Origin: Syntrophobacterales bacterium
Lineage (GTDB): Bacteria > Desulfobacterota > Desulfobaccia > Desulfobaccales > 0-14-0-80-60-11
DNA: 64,000 nucleotides
Direction of reading: 5' to 3'
NCBI GenBank assembly: GCA_023512475.1
Contig: JAILZL010000001.1
Span: 137,516-201,515 of the forward strand
Shown here one piece after another: positions 51,280-61,200 of this stretch (within the stretch, counting starts at the first letter, position 1; each line of letters starts with the position of its first letter). Position numbers and translations under genes: made by a program. The notes beneath the pieces were generated by a model. The model was given only the letters and a program-made list of their open reading frames with translations, had not been told where the DNA came from and made no database searches.

Positions 51280-51909
51280 TTAACTGATGCTGACGGCCGC
51301 CGGCTGCCCCTGGAGCATGGGCAGGCAGTTGATGGTGAGCACCCGGGGCGTCAGGCGGCTGGGGGGCGGCACCGGCTTCAGGGTGGTCCTGAGCAGGCTG
51401 GAGCCCTCCGCCGAATAGGAGTAGGTGTTGGCGGTCTTGTAATTCACGTGGGAGGCGAAGGAGGCGGAGCCCCAGCCCCAGGAGGCGCTGGCCTCCAGGG
51501 AGGCGCCCACCTCGAATTCGCTGGAACTCGTGGTCTTCTGGGAAATGGACATCTTCACTTCAATGATGGATTCGGTGAACTGATAAAAGGTGGGGGAGAG
51601 CCCCGCCTGGAGCAGGGTCATGTCCTCCGGGTCCATGCTGTCGAACTTCACCCGGGCGCCGGTGACGATGATGGTCTCCCTCCGGGGGGTGCCGTCCTGA
51701 TCCCGCACCGTCACCTCCACGGTGCGGAAATCCGGCTCGATGATCTCCTGGATCTCCTGGATGAGCTTCACTTTTTCCCGGGCCAGCATGCGGGCGGTGG
51801 ACAGCGAGGTGCGGTCCAGGGCCAGCTGACCCTTGGCGATGGCGAAGGCGAGGTTCATCACCATCTCGGGAAAGGGGACGTCCAACAGGTCTCTGCCGAC
51901 ACTTCTCAT
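51280..51909 (-). CDS. Paralogous protein of unknown function (family member A)
   Basis: DLLDVPFPEMVMNLAFAIAKGQLALDRTS, FYQFTESIIEVKMSISQ, YSYSAEGSSLLRTTLKPVPPPSRL. Confidence 0.78.
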   Translation of the reverse strand: MRSVGRDLLDVPFPEMVMNLAFAIAKGQLALDRTSLSTARMLAREKVKLIQEIQEIIEPDFRTVEVTVRDQDGTPRRETIIVTGARVKFDSMDPEDMTLLQAGLSPTFYQFTESIIEVKMSISQKTTSSSEFEVGASLEASASWGWGSASFASHVNYKTANTYSYSAEGSSLLRTTLKPVPPPSRLTPRVLTINCLPMLQGQPAAVSIS

Positions 51910-52009
51910 ACAACCTCCTTGTCAGTGAGCTGGCCAGGACCGGAGGCCCGGAGGATGAAGGTTTTCGGTGAAGGGGGACCCCGGCCCGCCTTCCCCCCCC
52001 CTTACCGGT

Positions 52010-54193
52010 TCAGGCCGCGGGCGGCCCGCCCTCCCGGGCGAGGAGCTGCCGCACGGCGTTGAGGGCGAAGTGCTTCTTCAGGGCCCGGACCGCCTTGCCT
52101 TGGCCGTCCAGCTGCACGCCGCCCACGAAACTCACCAGCGGACAGGACCTCAGGACCTCCTTGCCCCCCGGGGGCATGCCGACGATGAAGCTCCCCCCGG
52201 CGGTGGCCATGAGGAGAAGACCGCCGTGGCGGGCCAGGTATTCCCTGAGGCGCCGGGCCACTTCCGGCCCCTGCTGGCCCTCGTGGGGCCGGACGAGGAA
52301 GAGCTCCGGCTCCGGCCCGGCGGGCCCGGGGGCGGCCTGACGCCGGGGCTGGCCCTTCAGGGCCAGGTGCCGCAGGCGCTCCAGGGCCTCCTCCCCCACC
52401 GCCACCAGGGCCCGCTGCCAGGCCTCCTGGCGGCGCCACTCGGAGAAGCCCTGGTCGGTGAAGAGCAGCCGCACCTGGTGCACCGGCGGCAGGGGGATGG
52501 GCGGCCACAGGGCGCTGGGGCCCACATACGGCACCCCCAGGGCGGCGCAGGCCAGGTCCAGGTCCGGGGCCCCGGTGCCGGAGCAGTCGATGACCAGGGA
52601 GATATGGGCCAGAGCCGGCAGCAGCTCCTCCACCGGCAGGCGCACCGGACTCTCGGGGTCGCCGCCGGGCCGGGGCACCGCCACCGCCAGCCCCGGGAAG
52701 ATGCGCTTCAGGAGCACCGCCAGGGAGAGCTCCGGCGGGCTCACCAGCACATAGCCGATGGTGGGGCGGGGGGCTCCGGGAAAGAAGGGGGGCAGTCTCA
52801 CCGGGATGCTGAGCTCCTCCCCCCGCCGGAAGGCCTCCTGGCGGATCTGGGCGCTCACCTCCCCCGCCCGGCGCTCCGCCAGCCTCAGGCTTACCCGGGT
52901 GCCGGGTGGCAGGGGCGCCAACGTCTCGGAGACCACCCCCTTCACTTCCGGGGGCAGATCCGGCAGGCTGGGGGCCGCTTCCCCCGCGGTCCAGGTGATG
53001 AGGCGGGAGCGCACCGGCTTGCGCCGGGGCGGGGCCCGGTGCAGGACCTCCTCCCATTGCCGGAGGATGTGGTCCCAGCTGTAGCCCAGGGCGAATTCCC
53101 GGGAGCGGCGGCTCCTCTCCGCCAACAGGCCGGGGTCGGCGTACAGGGCGGTGAGGGCCGCCACCGCCGCCTCCCGGTCCATGAGGCCCCGGACCAGGCC
53201 GAATTCATCCACCACCCCGCACTCCGCCGGGATGGCAAAACCATGCCCCGCCACCAGCTCCCGGCTGGCGGTGTAGGCCAGGGCCACGGGCACCACCCCG
53301 GCGCTGGCGGCCTGCAGGTTGGGGAGGCCGAAGCCCTCCCCCCAGGAGGTGAGGAGGTGCACATCCGCGGCGGCATAAATCTCCGCCAGCCGCTCCAGGG
53401 GGATGCCCCCGGAGGCCCGCATGCGGAAGCCCGGGGTGAAGCGTACCCGGTCCCTCAGCCCCAACGCCTCCAGGTCCTGGCGGATATTGTAGCGGTAGAG
53501 GTCACTGCGGGCCGCGTCATCCTCCGGGTCGGCGTGCAGGTGCAACAGCGCCTCCGGTTTGTCCCGGGCGAAGGCGGCGAAGATGTCCAGGAGCCGGGGC
53601 AGGAGCTTGCGGGGCTGGTTGCGGGCATCGGAGAGCACCACAAAGCGCCCTTCATACCCCAGGCGGGCCTTGGCCGCCGCCTTGTCAGCGGGCGGCGCGA
53701 AGAGCCCGGTGTCCACCCCGTGTGGGATGTAGGCAGCCGGGATGCCGCAGGCGGCGGAGACCTCCATGCCGAAGCGGCTCATGGCCACCGGCACATCGGC
53801 ACAGGACAGCACCTTCACCCAGCCGGCGGGGAGACGCCCCTCCGGGTCGGCCCCGTCCACCGGGTAGTAATGCACCCAGCGGGTCCCGGACTGGTCCAGA
53901 TAGCGCTGCACCGGCGGCTCGGTGAGGAAGCTCATCCACCAGATATCCGCCAGGGTGATGAGGAAGTGGGGCTGCAGGCGGTGGAGATAGCCCAGGAGAA
54001 CGTCGGCCCCGAAGCGGTCCCGGCGGACGGGGTGCACCGGGATGCCCTCCCAATGGGTGGTGGTGCCATACGCCTGCCAACCCAGGATCTCCAGACGGTG
54101 GCCCCGGCGGGCCAGCCGGCGGCAAACCTCCCGGGTGACCCCTCCGAAGCCGGAGGGGGTGGTGGGACTGTCGGAGACCCACAAGAGCCTCAT
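52010..54193 (-). CDS. GT4-like glycosyltransferase with ~300-aa C-terminal extension
   Basis: MRLLWVSDSPTTPSGFGGVTREVCRRLARRGHRLEILGW, IPHGVDTGLF, SWGEGFGLPNLQAASAGVVPV. Confidence 0.84.
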   Translation of the reverse strand: MRLLWVSDSPTTPSGFGGVTREVCRRLARRGHRLEILGWQAYGTTTHWEGIPVHPVRRDRFGADVLLGYLHRLQPHFLITLADIWWMSFLTEPPVQRYLDQSGTRWVHYYPVDGADPEGRLPAGWVKVLSCADVPVAMSRFGMEVSAACGIPAAYIPHGVDTGLFAPPADKAAAKARLGYEGRFVVLSDARNQPRKLLPRLLDIFAAFARDKPEALLHLHADPEDDAARSDLYRYNIRQDLEALGLRDRVRFTPGFRMRASGGIPLERLAEIYAAADVHLLTSWGEGFGLPNLQAASAGVVPVALAYTASRELVAGHGFAIPAECGVVDEFGLVRGLMDREAAVAALTALYADPGLLAERSRRSREFALGYSWDHILRQWEEVLHRAPPRRKPVRSRLITWTAGEAAPSLPDLPPEVKGVVSETLAPLPPGTRVSLRLAERRAGEVSAQIRQEAFRRGEELSIPVRLPPFFPGAPRPTIGYVLVSPPELSLAVLLKRIFPGLAVAVPRPGGDPESPVRLPVEELLPALAHISLVIDCSGTGAPDLDLACAALGVPYVGPSALWPPIPLPPVHQVRLLFTDQGFSEWRRQEAWQRALVAVGEEALERLRHLALKGQPRRQAAPGPAGPEPELFLVRPHEGQQGPEVARRLREYLARHGGLLLMATAGGSFIVGMPPGGKEVLRSCPLVSFVGGVQLDGQGKAVRALKKHFALNAVRQLLAREGGPPAA

Positions 54194-54315
54194 GGGCAGG
54201 CTCCCCGGCGGGTGAAGGGTGGGAGGGAGACTCGAAAGGAGAAGGGGGAAAGCCCCGGTCCCATTCCGAGGGGGTATGAATTACATGCAGCTTACCACAC
54301 TCGGGCCGGGCAAGG

Positions 54316-54367
54316 GAAATTTTAATTTCATTAAAAAGATTTTTATCATCATGAAAGTTCCCTTCAT
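54316..54367. promoter_or_regulatory. AT-rich divergent intergenic segment with two inverted repeats
   Basis: GAAATT-TT-AATTTC (54316-54329) and ATGAA-N7-TTCAT (54351-54367) between divergent genes. Confidence 0.45.
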
Positions 54368-54525
54368 ATAAGTTGGGGATAGCCGCCTGAACCCCGGGAC
54401 AGCCCCGGTCGCCTCCCTTTCCCCCTCCTTCCGGGGCAAACATGGCATAATCCCGGGGAGAGGGCGGGGGAGGGATGGCCGGCCTCCCGGCCCGCCCCGG
54501 ATAAAGCTCAGGAGAGGAGCATACT

Positions 54526-54996
54526 GTGCTGGAGATCGTCGTTCCCGGGTTTAAGAATCTGTCCCTGGCGCATCTGGTCCTGGATTTCAACGGCACCCTA
54601 GCCCAGGACGGCCGGCTGCTCGCCGGAGTGGCCCCCCGGCTGCACCGCCTGGCCCACAACCTGGCGGTACACGTGCTCACCGCCGATACTTTCGGGGGGG
54701 TGCATCAGGAGATGGCGGGGTTGCCAGTCACGGTGAGCGTCATCCCCCGGGGCGACGAGGCCCGGGCCAAGGCGGAGTTTCTCCGGGCTCTGGGGTCCCG
54801 GCACAGCGCCGCGGTGGGAAACGGCCGCAATGACGCCCTGATGCTGCAGGAGGCGGACCTGGGGGTGGCGGTGGTCCAGGAGGAGGGGGCCGCCCGGGAG
54901 GCCCTGCTGGCCGCGGACCTGGTGGCCCCCGGCATTACCGCGGCCCTGGACCTTTTCCTGGTCCCGGGCCGCCTCATCGCCACCCTGCGCGCCTGA
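54526..54996 (+). CDS. HAD-family hydrolase (P-type-ATPase-like soluble HAD)
   Basis: GTG start; LVLDFNGTLAQDG, VGNGRNDALMLQEADLGVAVVQEEGA. Confidence 0.82.
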   Translation: MLEIVVPGFKNLSLAHLVLDFNGTLAQDGRLLAGVAPRLHRLAHNLAVHVLTADTFGGVHQEMAGLPVTVSVIPRGDEARAKAEFLRALGSRHSAAVGNGRNDALMLQEADLGVAVVQEEGAAREALLAADLVAPGITAALDLFLVPGRLIATLRA

Positions 54997-55038
54997 GGCC
55001 GCCCGCAGGCCGCGCCCTGGGGGAACCGAGCCGGGGGT

Positions 55039-55593
55039 TCACCCGCCCGCCAGCGCCAGGCGGGGCACCAGGTCCAGGTCCCGGATCAGCCGGGCCACCG
55101 CCGGGGGCACCAGGTGCTCCCAGGGCTCCCCCCGGCCCATGAGGCGTCGGATGGCGGTGCCGGTGAGGCCCTTTTCCTCCGGGGATTTCCGCCACAGGAC
55201 CTCCACCCGCAGGCCCAGGGCGGTGAACTGGGCCAGCTTGCGTTCCCCCCAGGCATCGTAAATGGTGAGATAAAAGGTGGCCTGAAGAGGCACATAGAAC
55301 CGGTAGAGTTCCGGGAAATTGATGGGCAGGGGGACCAAGGCGAACTCCCGGCAGTCCAGCCCCGCCTCCCACAGGGCCTCCCGCACCAGGAGGTAGCGCT
55401 CATAGTAGGTGAGGGGATTGTGCTCCGGCGAACTGCGGCGGGGGTCGGCGGGGTCAAAGCGGGTGAGGGTGGGGTCCGGATTGGTGATGCCCACCACCAG
55501 CCGGCGGCAGCGGGCCTTGGCGGCCAGGACATATTTCAGATGATCCAGGTGAAAGACCTGGAAGCGGCCGTGCACCACCCCGAGCTCAGTCAT
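55039..55593 (-). CDS. NadM-type nucleotidyltransferase (NMN adenylyltransferase-like)
   Basis: GVVHGRFQVFHLDHLKYVLAAKARCRRLVVGITNPDPT; EEKGLTGTAIRRLMGRG. Confidence 0.8.
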   Translation of the reverse strand: MTELGVVHGRFQVFHLDHLKYVLAAKARCRRLVVGITNPDPTLTRFDPADPRRSSPEHNPLTYYERYLLVREALWEAGLDCREFALVPLPINFPELYRFYVPLQATFYLTIYDAWGERKLAQFTALGLRVEVLWRKSPEEKGLTGTAIRRLMGRGEPWEHLVPPAVARLIRDLDLVPRLALAGG

Positions 55594-56911
55594 GCTGTCC
55601 CCCTTTCTCCCGGCCCAGGCGCAGGGGCCGATATCTCCCCGGGAAAAAGGGCTGGTCCCGGGGGCTGTCCCGCAGGCCCATGAGCTTGCCCCGGTCCAGG
55701 AAGTTCAGAATCAGGGGCAGCAGCTCCTCCCCCCGCACCAGCCCCAGGGCCCCTTGGGCGCAATCGATTTCGGAAAACCGCGTGACCCGGTCCCGCCAGG
55801 GATATTTCCCCACCATCAGCAGGGGCACCGGCTCCCCGGAGTGGATCATGGGCCCGCAGCTGGGGGTGGCGTGGTCCGCGGTGATCACCAGGAGGGTGTC
55901 CGGGTCGGGGACGATCTCCTCCAGGGCCACCGCCAGAGCCTGGTCCAGGGCCTCGATCACCGCCCGCTTGTGGTGGGGATCCTTGGTATGGGCCGCTTCA
56001 TCCGGCGCCTTGGTGTGCACATAGACCAGATCATACTGCCGGGCCCGGGCGGCCTGGGTGAGCCGCGCCGCCAGATCCCGGGCGGGATCGTCCGTGTCCG
56101 GTGCCGGCGCCAGGGTGAATCCCAGAAAGCGGCACAGACCCCGGTAGAGGATCCCGGCCGCCACGGCCAGGGGCCGAAGACCCCATTTCTCCCCGAAGGG
56201 CATGACCGGCCGCCATTGGCCGGCCCGCTGCAGACCCACGGCATTGAGGGCGGCAAGCCCCGCCCGCCGCCGGGCCCGGTTCAGGGGATGGGCGGCAAGC
56301 CGGGCGTGGCTCCAGGCCACATAGGCGTTGAGGGCCTGGGCGGTGCGCCGGGCCCTGGGATCGGCCGAGTGCCCCTCCCAGGGCTGCACCTCCATCAGGG
56401 GCCGGCCCTCGTAGATGGGGTTGGAATCGGTGACCGCCGGCGACACCTCCCCGGAAAGCTTCACAATCCCCCGGATCCCCCCGGTGGGGATGAAGGTGAC
56501 CTCCACCCCCTGGTGTTCAAACTTCTCCACCGCAGCCTGCAGGCTTCGGGCCACCTCCTCCTCCACCCGGGGGTCCTCCTCCTGGAGGATGAGTTCCCCC
56601 CGCCGGCGGCGCACCGCGAAGATGCGGCCCAACAAGGCCACGTCGTGCTTCTCCAGGGGAATCCCCGCCCCCAGGGCTTCCAGATACCCCCGCCCGGGGA
56701 AGTCCGCCAGGGAATAGCCGAACAGGAGGACGTGGGCCAATTCGCTGGGAAGGGCGGCGCCCAGGCGCCAGGGGTGGAAGAGACCCGTCATTCCCAGGGC
56801 CGCCAGGCGGTCGAGATGGGGGGTCCGGGCCGCCTCCAGGGGGGTGCGGCCCCCCAACGCGTCATACGCCCGGTCCCCCAGCCCGTCCAGGATGAGGAGG
56901 ATGCAGCGCAT
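55586..56911 (-). CDS. Archaeal-type cofactor-independent phosphoglycerate mutase-like (alkaline phosphatase superfamily)
   Basis: LILDGLGDRAYDALGGRTPLEAARTPHLDRLAALGMTG; ADHATPSCGPMIHSGEPVPLLM. Confidence 0.85.
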   Translation of the reverse strand: MRCILLILDGLGDRAYDALGGRTPLEAARTPHLDRLAALGMTGLFHPWRLGAALPSELAHVLLFGYSLADFPGRGYLEALGAGIPLEKHDVALLGRIFAVRRRRGELILQEEDPRVEEEVARSLQAAVEKFEHQGVEVTFIPTGGIRGIVKLSGEVSPAVTDSNPIYEGRPLMEVQPWEGHSADPRARRTAQALNAYVAWSHARLAAHPLNRARRRAGLAALNAVGLQRAGQWRPVMPFGEKWGLRPLAVAAGILYRGLCRFLGFTLAPAPDTDDPARDLAARLTQAARARQYDLVYVHTKAPDEAAHTKDPHHKRAVIEALDQALAVALEEIVPDPDTLLVITADHATPSCGPMIHSGEPVPLLMVGKYPWRDRVTRFSEIDCAQGALGLVRGEELLPLILNFLDRGKLMGLRDSPRDQPFFPGRYRPLRLGREKGGQHD

Positions 56912-56965
56912 AAATTTTGTCCGGGATGGATGAGGGAGAAGGGCCCTCGGCCCTGGATCCTCCCC

Positions 56966-57847
56966 TCACCCTCCCCCCGAGCCCTCGCGCGGGGTGGGGC
57001 AGGGGGCCTTGGGAGAGGCAGCGGAAGGCCACCGCCCCCTTGTCCCCTCTTCTTCGGCCCGAAGCTGGAAATATTCCTCCACCACCGCCCGGGTCTGGCG
57101 CAGGCCCGCCTCGTCATGCAGCTCCAGCACCCACCAGCGGCAGAGGGGGAGGCTCTCCAGGAGTCGGAGGCGAGCCTCCATCTGGGCCAGGGTCCAAGGG
57201 GGCTGATGCCCCTCCTCGGTCTCCACATGATACACGTGGGCCTGCAGGATGCGGTCCGGATGGGGGGAGATGAAATCCTCCACCCGCCAGACGCCGCTTT
57301 GCACCGCCGGGGAAACCTGGGCATGGCCCACATCCAGGGTGCCGAAGGCGCCCGAAAGCCGGAGCAGCTTTTCATACAGCCGGGGGCGGCTGCTCCAGCC
57401 CCAGGCCAGGTTTTCCACGCACAGGCGCAGCCCCAGGCGGTGGGCGAACTGCACCAGCTCGGTCAAACCCGCCACCGCCGCGGGCCAGCTCAAATCGGCG
57501 CTGGACTCCCGCCCCAGACCGCCGAGGTGGATGGTGACATAGCGGGCCCCCACCTTGGAGAGGAGGCGGCAGGCCTCCCGGTACAAACTCCGGGCCCGGT
57601 GGGTCTCCCCGGGATCCTCGGCTCCCAGATCCACCCCCGGGAAGGCCAGATGAAACCGGACCTCCAGAGGTGAGAGGTTTGCCAGCTCCCGGGTGAGCTC
57701 CGCCTCCGCCCGGGGGGTGGCGGCCACCGCTTCCGCCGGGAGCGTCCAGTCAACCCCCTGGAGGTCCAGGTCCCGGGCCAGCTGCCGGAGTCTTCCCGCC
57801 TCCGGGAGGAAATTGCAGCAGGCGAGCTGCGGCCGGGGTTGCCTCAC
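56966..57847 (-). CDS. Sugar phosphate isomerase/epimerase-like TIM-barrel protein
   Basis: GTG start at 57847; YVTIHLGGLG, LRLCVENLAWGWSS, GTLDVGHAQVS. Confidence 0.75.
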   Translation of the reverse strand: MRQPRPQLACCNFLPEAGRLRQLARDLDLQGVDWTLPAEAVAATPRAEAELTRELANLSPLEVRFHLAFPGVDLGAEDPGETHRARSLYREACRLLSKVGARYVTIHLGGLGRESSADLSWPAAVAGLTELVQFAHRLGLRLCVENLAWGWSSRPRLYEKLLRLSGAFGTLDVGHAQVSPAVQSGVWRVEDFISPHPDRILQAHVYHVETEEGHQPPWTLAQMEARLRLLESLPLCRWWVLELHDEAGLRQTRAVVEEYFQLRAEEEGTRGRWPSAASPKAPCPTPREGSGGG

Positions 57848-57960
57848 GTGACCTCCCTTCCCACTCCCGCCTCCCTGAGGCTCCGGGCCTCTGGCCCGCG
57901 CTGAGCCCTGAGCGCCGCAGAAAAAAAAGGGCGGCCGCCGCGGCCACCCCCACCGTTGTC

Positions 57961-58036
57961 TGGCTCCCCGGGACGGACTCGAACCGCCGACCAAGTGGTT
58001 AACAGCCACCCGCTCTACCTGCTGAGCTACCGGGGA
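57961..58036 (-). tRNA. tRNA-Asn(GTT)
   Basis: TCCCCGGTAGCTCAGCAGGTAGAGCGGGTGGCTGTTAACCACTTGGTCGGCGGTTCGAGTCCGTCCCGGGGAGCCA; encoded CCA. Confidence 0.95.
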
Positions 58037-58249
58037 TCATGGGTTTCCGGCCCCTCACGGAGCCATGTCATCGTTCAATGTAGCAAGGCGGCCAGGAAAA
58101 TGCAACCCCTTTGTGCCTCCCGGAAAGAAGCCCTCAGACCCCGAAAACCGGGCCCGGTCTTTTAAGTTTTTCCCACCCCGGGTCGATGAGAGAAGAGAGC
58201 GGGTGGATGGGCCGCCCCGCGGTCGCCCGGCCCTGCCCCAGGACCTGAC

Positions 58250-61200
58250 ATGATGGATTTCTCCCGCAAGCACCGCGCCCTGCCGGCCACCCCGCCTCCC
58301 CGGTCCGGGATCCTGTGGGCGGCGGGCCTGCTGGGCCTGTGCCTTTCCGTGGGCGCCGCCCTGGCCGTCTGGGTCTGGGAGGAGGACAGCCGCCGCCTGC
58401 GTTTCCTCCACGAGGCCCGGGATGCGGTCAGCCGACTGGGCGGCACCATCCAGCAGACCCACACCGCCCTTACGAGCCTGGCCTCTTTTTTGGCCATCTC
58501 CCAGGAGCCGGGGCGGGAGCACTTCCGGCGCTTCACGGAGCCCTTCCTCTCCTATCTCCAGCCCACTTACAATCCGGGGCTGCGGGCCCTGGGCTGGGTC
58601 CCCCGGCTGCCGGCCGCGGCCCGGCCGGACTTTGAGGAGGCCCGGCGCCGGGAGGGCCTGGCGGACTTTCAGCTGAAGGAAAAGGACGCCTCGGGCAACC
58701 TGGTGCCGGCGGCCCCCCGGGAGGAATACTTTCCCCTCCATTTCGTGGAGCCCCTGCCGGGCCGGGAGGTCCTCCTGGGGTTTGACCTGGGCTCCGAACC
58801 CGCCCGGCGCCAAGCCCTGATCTGGGCCCGGGACCGGGGCGATCCCGCCGCCACCCGACCCCTGCTGCTGGCCCAGGAACAGGAGGGCTATAAAGGCATC
58901 CTCATCTTCTGGCCGGTCTTTCAGGGAGACCGGCCCCCCACCGGGGTGGAGGAGCGCCGCCGGGCCCTGACGGGCTTCGCCCTGGGCGTCTTCCGGGTGG
59001 CGGATCTGATAGGCCATACCTTCCCTGAGCGGGAGCGCAATCTCTGCCTGCACCTCTTCGATGACCTGGCCCCCCCGGGCGAGCGCTTTTTGGTATCCTA
59101 TTCCCTGCAAACCGCCGCCCCCCTGCAGGTGCCCCCGGACATGGACCCCGCCGCTTCTTGGCCGCCCGCCTGGACCTACACCGCGGTGGTGGACGTGGGC
59201 AGCCGGCTGTGGCGGGTGGTGGTGGTGCCCGCCACCCGGCCTTGGTGGCTTTTGACCCTCTGGCTGCCCCTCCTGGTGGGGCTCGGGGGGGCGGTGACCA
59301 CCGGCCTGCTGGTGGCTTTCCTGCACAAACGGCACCAGAACCTCGCCTCTTTGGCCGCCCTGAACCAGAGCCTGGAGATGCGGGTGGAGCGGCGTACCGC
59401 CGAGTTGCGGGCGGCCAACGCCTCCCTGGAGCGGGAGATCCGGGAGCACCGCCGGGCCCGCCGGGCCCTGGAGGAGAGCGAGGAGCGCACCCGGCTCATC
59501 CTCGACCATCTCCAGGCCGGCATCCTCATCGTGGAGGCCGCCAGCCGGCGGGTGGTGGAGGCCAACCCCAGCGCCCTGCGCCTGCTGGGCTGCACCCGGG
59601 AGGAGCTTTTGGGCACCGTCTGCCATCAGCGCCTCTGTCCGGCCGAGGCGGGCCGCTGTCCCCTCCTCGATCAGGGCCGGGCGGTGTACAACGCCGAGCG
59701 GGAGCTCATCCGCCGGGACGGGACCCGGCTCCCCATCCTGAAGACCGTGGTGCCCATCACCCTGGGCGGGCGGCTGCACCTGCTGGAAAGCTTTGTGGAT
59801 ATCTCGGCCCAGAAACAGGCCGAAGCGGAGCTCCGGGCCGCCCGGGAGGCGGCGGAGGAGCTCAACCGGCAACTGGCGGAGGTCAACCGCCAGCTGGAGG
59901 AGGCCATCGGCCAGGCCAATCTCCTGGCCACCCAGGCGGCGGTGGCCAATGTGGCCAAAAGCGAGTTTCTGGCCCGCATGAGCCACGAAATCCGCACCCC
60001 CATGAACAGCATCATCGGCTTCACGGAGCTTTTGGGCGACACCCCCTTAAGCGAGGAGCAGGCGGGCTTTGTGCGGAACGTCAAGCAGAGCGCCGAGGCC
60101 CTGCTGGCCCTCAACAACGACATCCTGGACTTCTCCAAGATCGAGGCCGGCCACCTCTCCCTGGAGGAGGTGGACTTCGACCCGGAACTCCTGGCCTACG
60201 AGGTCTGCGATCTCATCTCCCCCCGGCTGAAGGACAAGCCGGTGGAGCTCCTCTGCCGCATCGGCGATGAGGTGCCGGGGTTCGTCCGGGGCGACCCCGC
60301 CCGCTTCCGGCAGGTGCTCCTCAATCTCCTGAGCAACGCCGAGAAATTCACCCCCGCAGGCGAGATCGAGCTCTCCCTGGAGGTGGCGGAAACCCGGGCC
60401 GACGAGCTGCTCCTGTTGGTCAAGGTCCGGGATACCGGCGTGGGCATCCCGGAAGAGAAACAGGAGCAGATCTTTGACGCCTTCCAGCAGGCCGATGGCT
60501 CCATCACCCGGCAGTTTGGCGGCACCGGCCTGGGACTGGCCATCTGCCGCCAGCTGGCCCGGCTCATGGGGGGCGAGGTGCAGGTGACCAGCCGGGTGGG
60601 GCAGGGCAGCACCTTCTTTTTCACCGCCTGGGTGCGGAAAAGTGACAAGGCCGCCTCCGGCAGACCCATCCCCCAGGGGCTGGCGGGGAAAAGGGTGCTC
60701 ATCCTGGACGACAACGAGACCCACCTGGATATCCTGGGCCGCCTCCTGGGCCAGCTGGGCCTTAGGGTGACCGCCTTGTCCCGGGGGGAGGAGGTGCTCC
60801 CCACCCTGCAGGCGGCTCCCCCCGAGGATCCCTTTCACCTGGCCATCCTGGACATCCAGATGCCGGGCATGGACGGCTACTCCGCGGCCCAAAGCATCCG
60901 GGCCAGGGAGGCGGACGGGGGCCGCCTGCCCCTGTTGGCCTACTCCTCCTCCACGGATCAGCGCCGCTCCCGCTTTCTGGAGGCGGGCTTCGACGGCTTC
61001 CTGGTGAAACCGGTGAAACGGCCGGAGCTGGTGGCCATGCTCTCCCGCCTCCTGGGCGCCGACAACCCGGTGGCGGACAAAAGCCCCACCTTCATCACCC
61101 AGCAGACCCTGTGGGAGGACCTGAAGCATGGCACCCGCATCCTCCTGGTGGAGGACAATCCCGTCAACCAGAAACTGGCCCTGCTCATGCTCACCAAGGG

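Noticed and set aside
51968-54325. 785-aa plus-strand ORF antisense to the glycosyltransferase
   Set aside because: Shadow ORF; GT motifs are on the minus strand
55592-57673. 693-aa plus-strand ORF antisense to the aPGM-like and TIM-barrel genes
   Set aside because: Spans two genes and an intergenic gap; compositional artefact
57961-58036. tRNA-Asn as an integration site for a mobile element
   Set aside because: No integrase, no duplicated tRNA 3' end seen, neighbours are ordinary genes
58055-59986. 643-aa minus-strand ORF antisense to the hybrid kinase
   Set aside because: Kinase/CHASE/PAS motifs are on the plus strand
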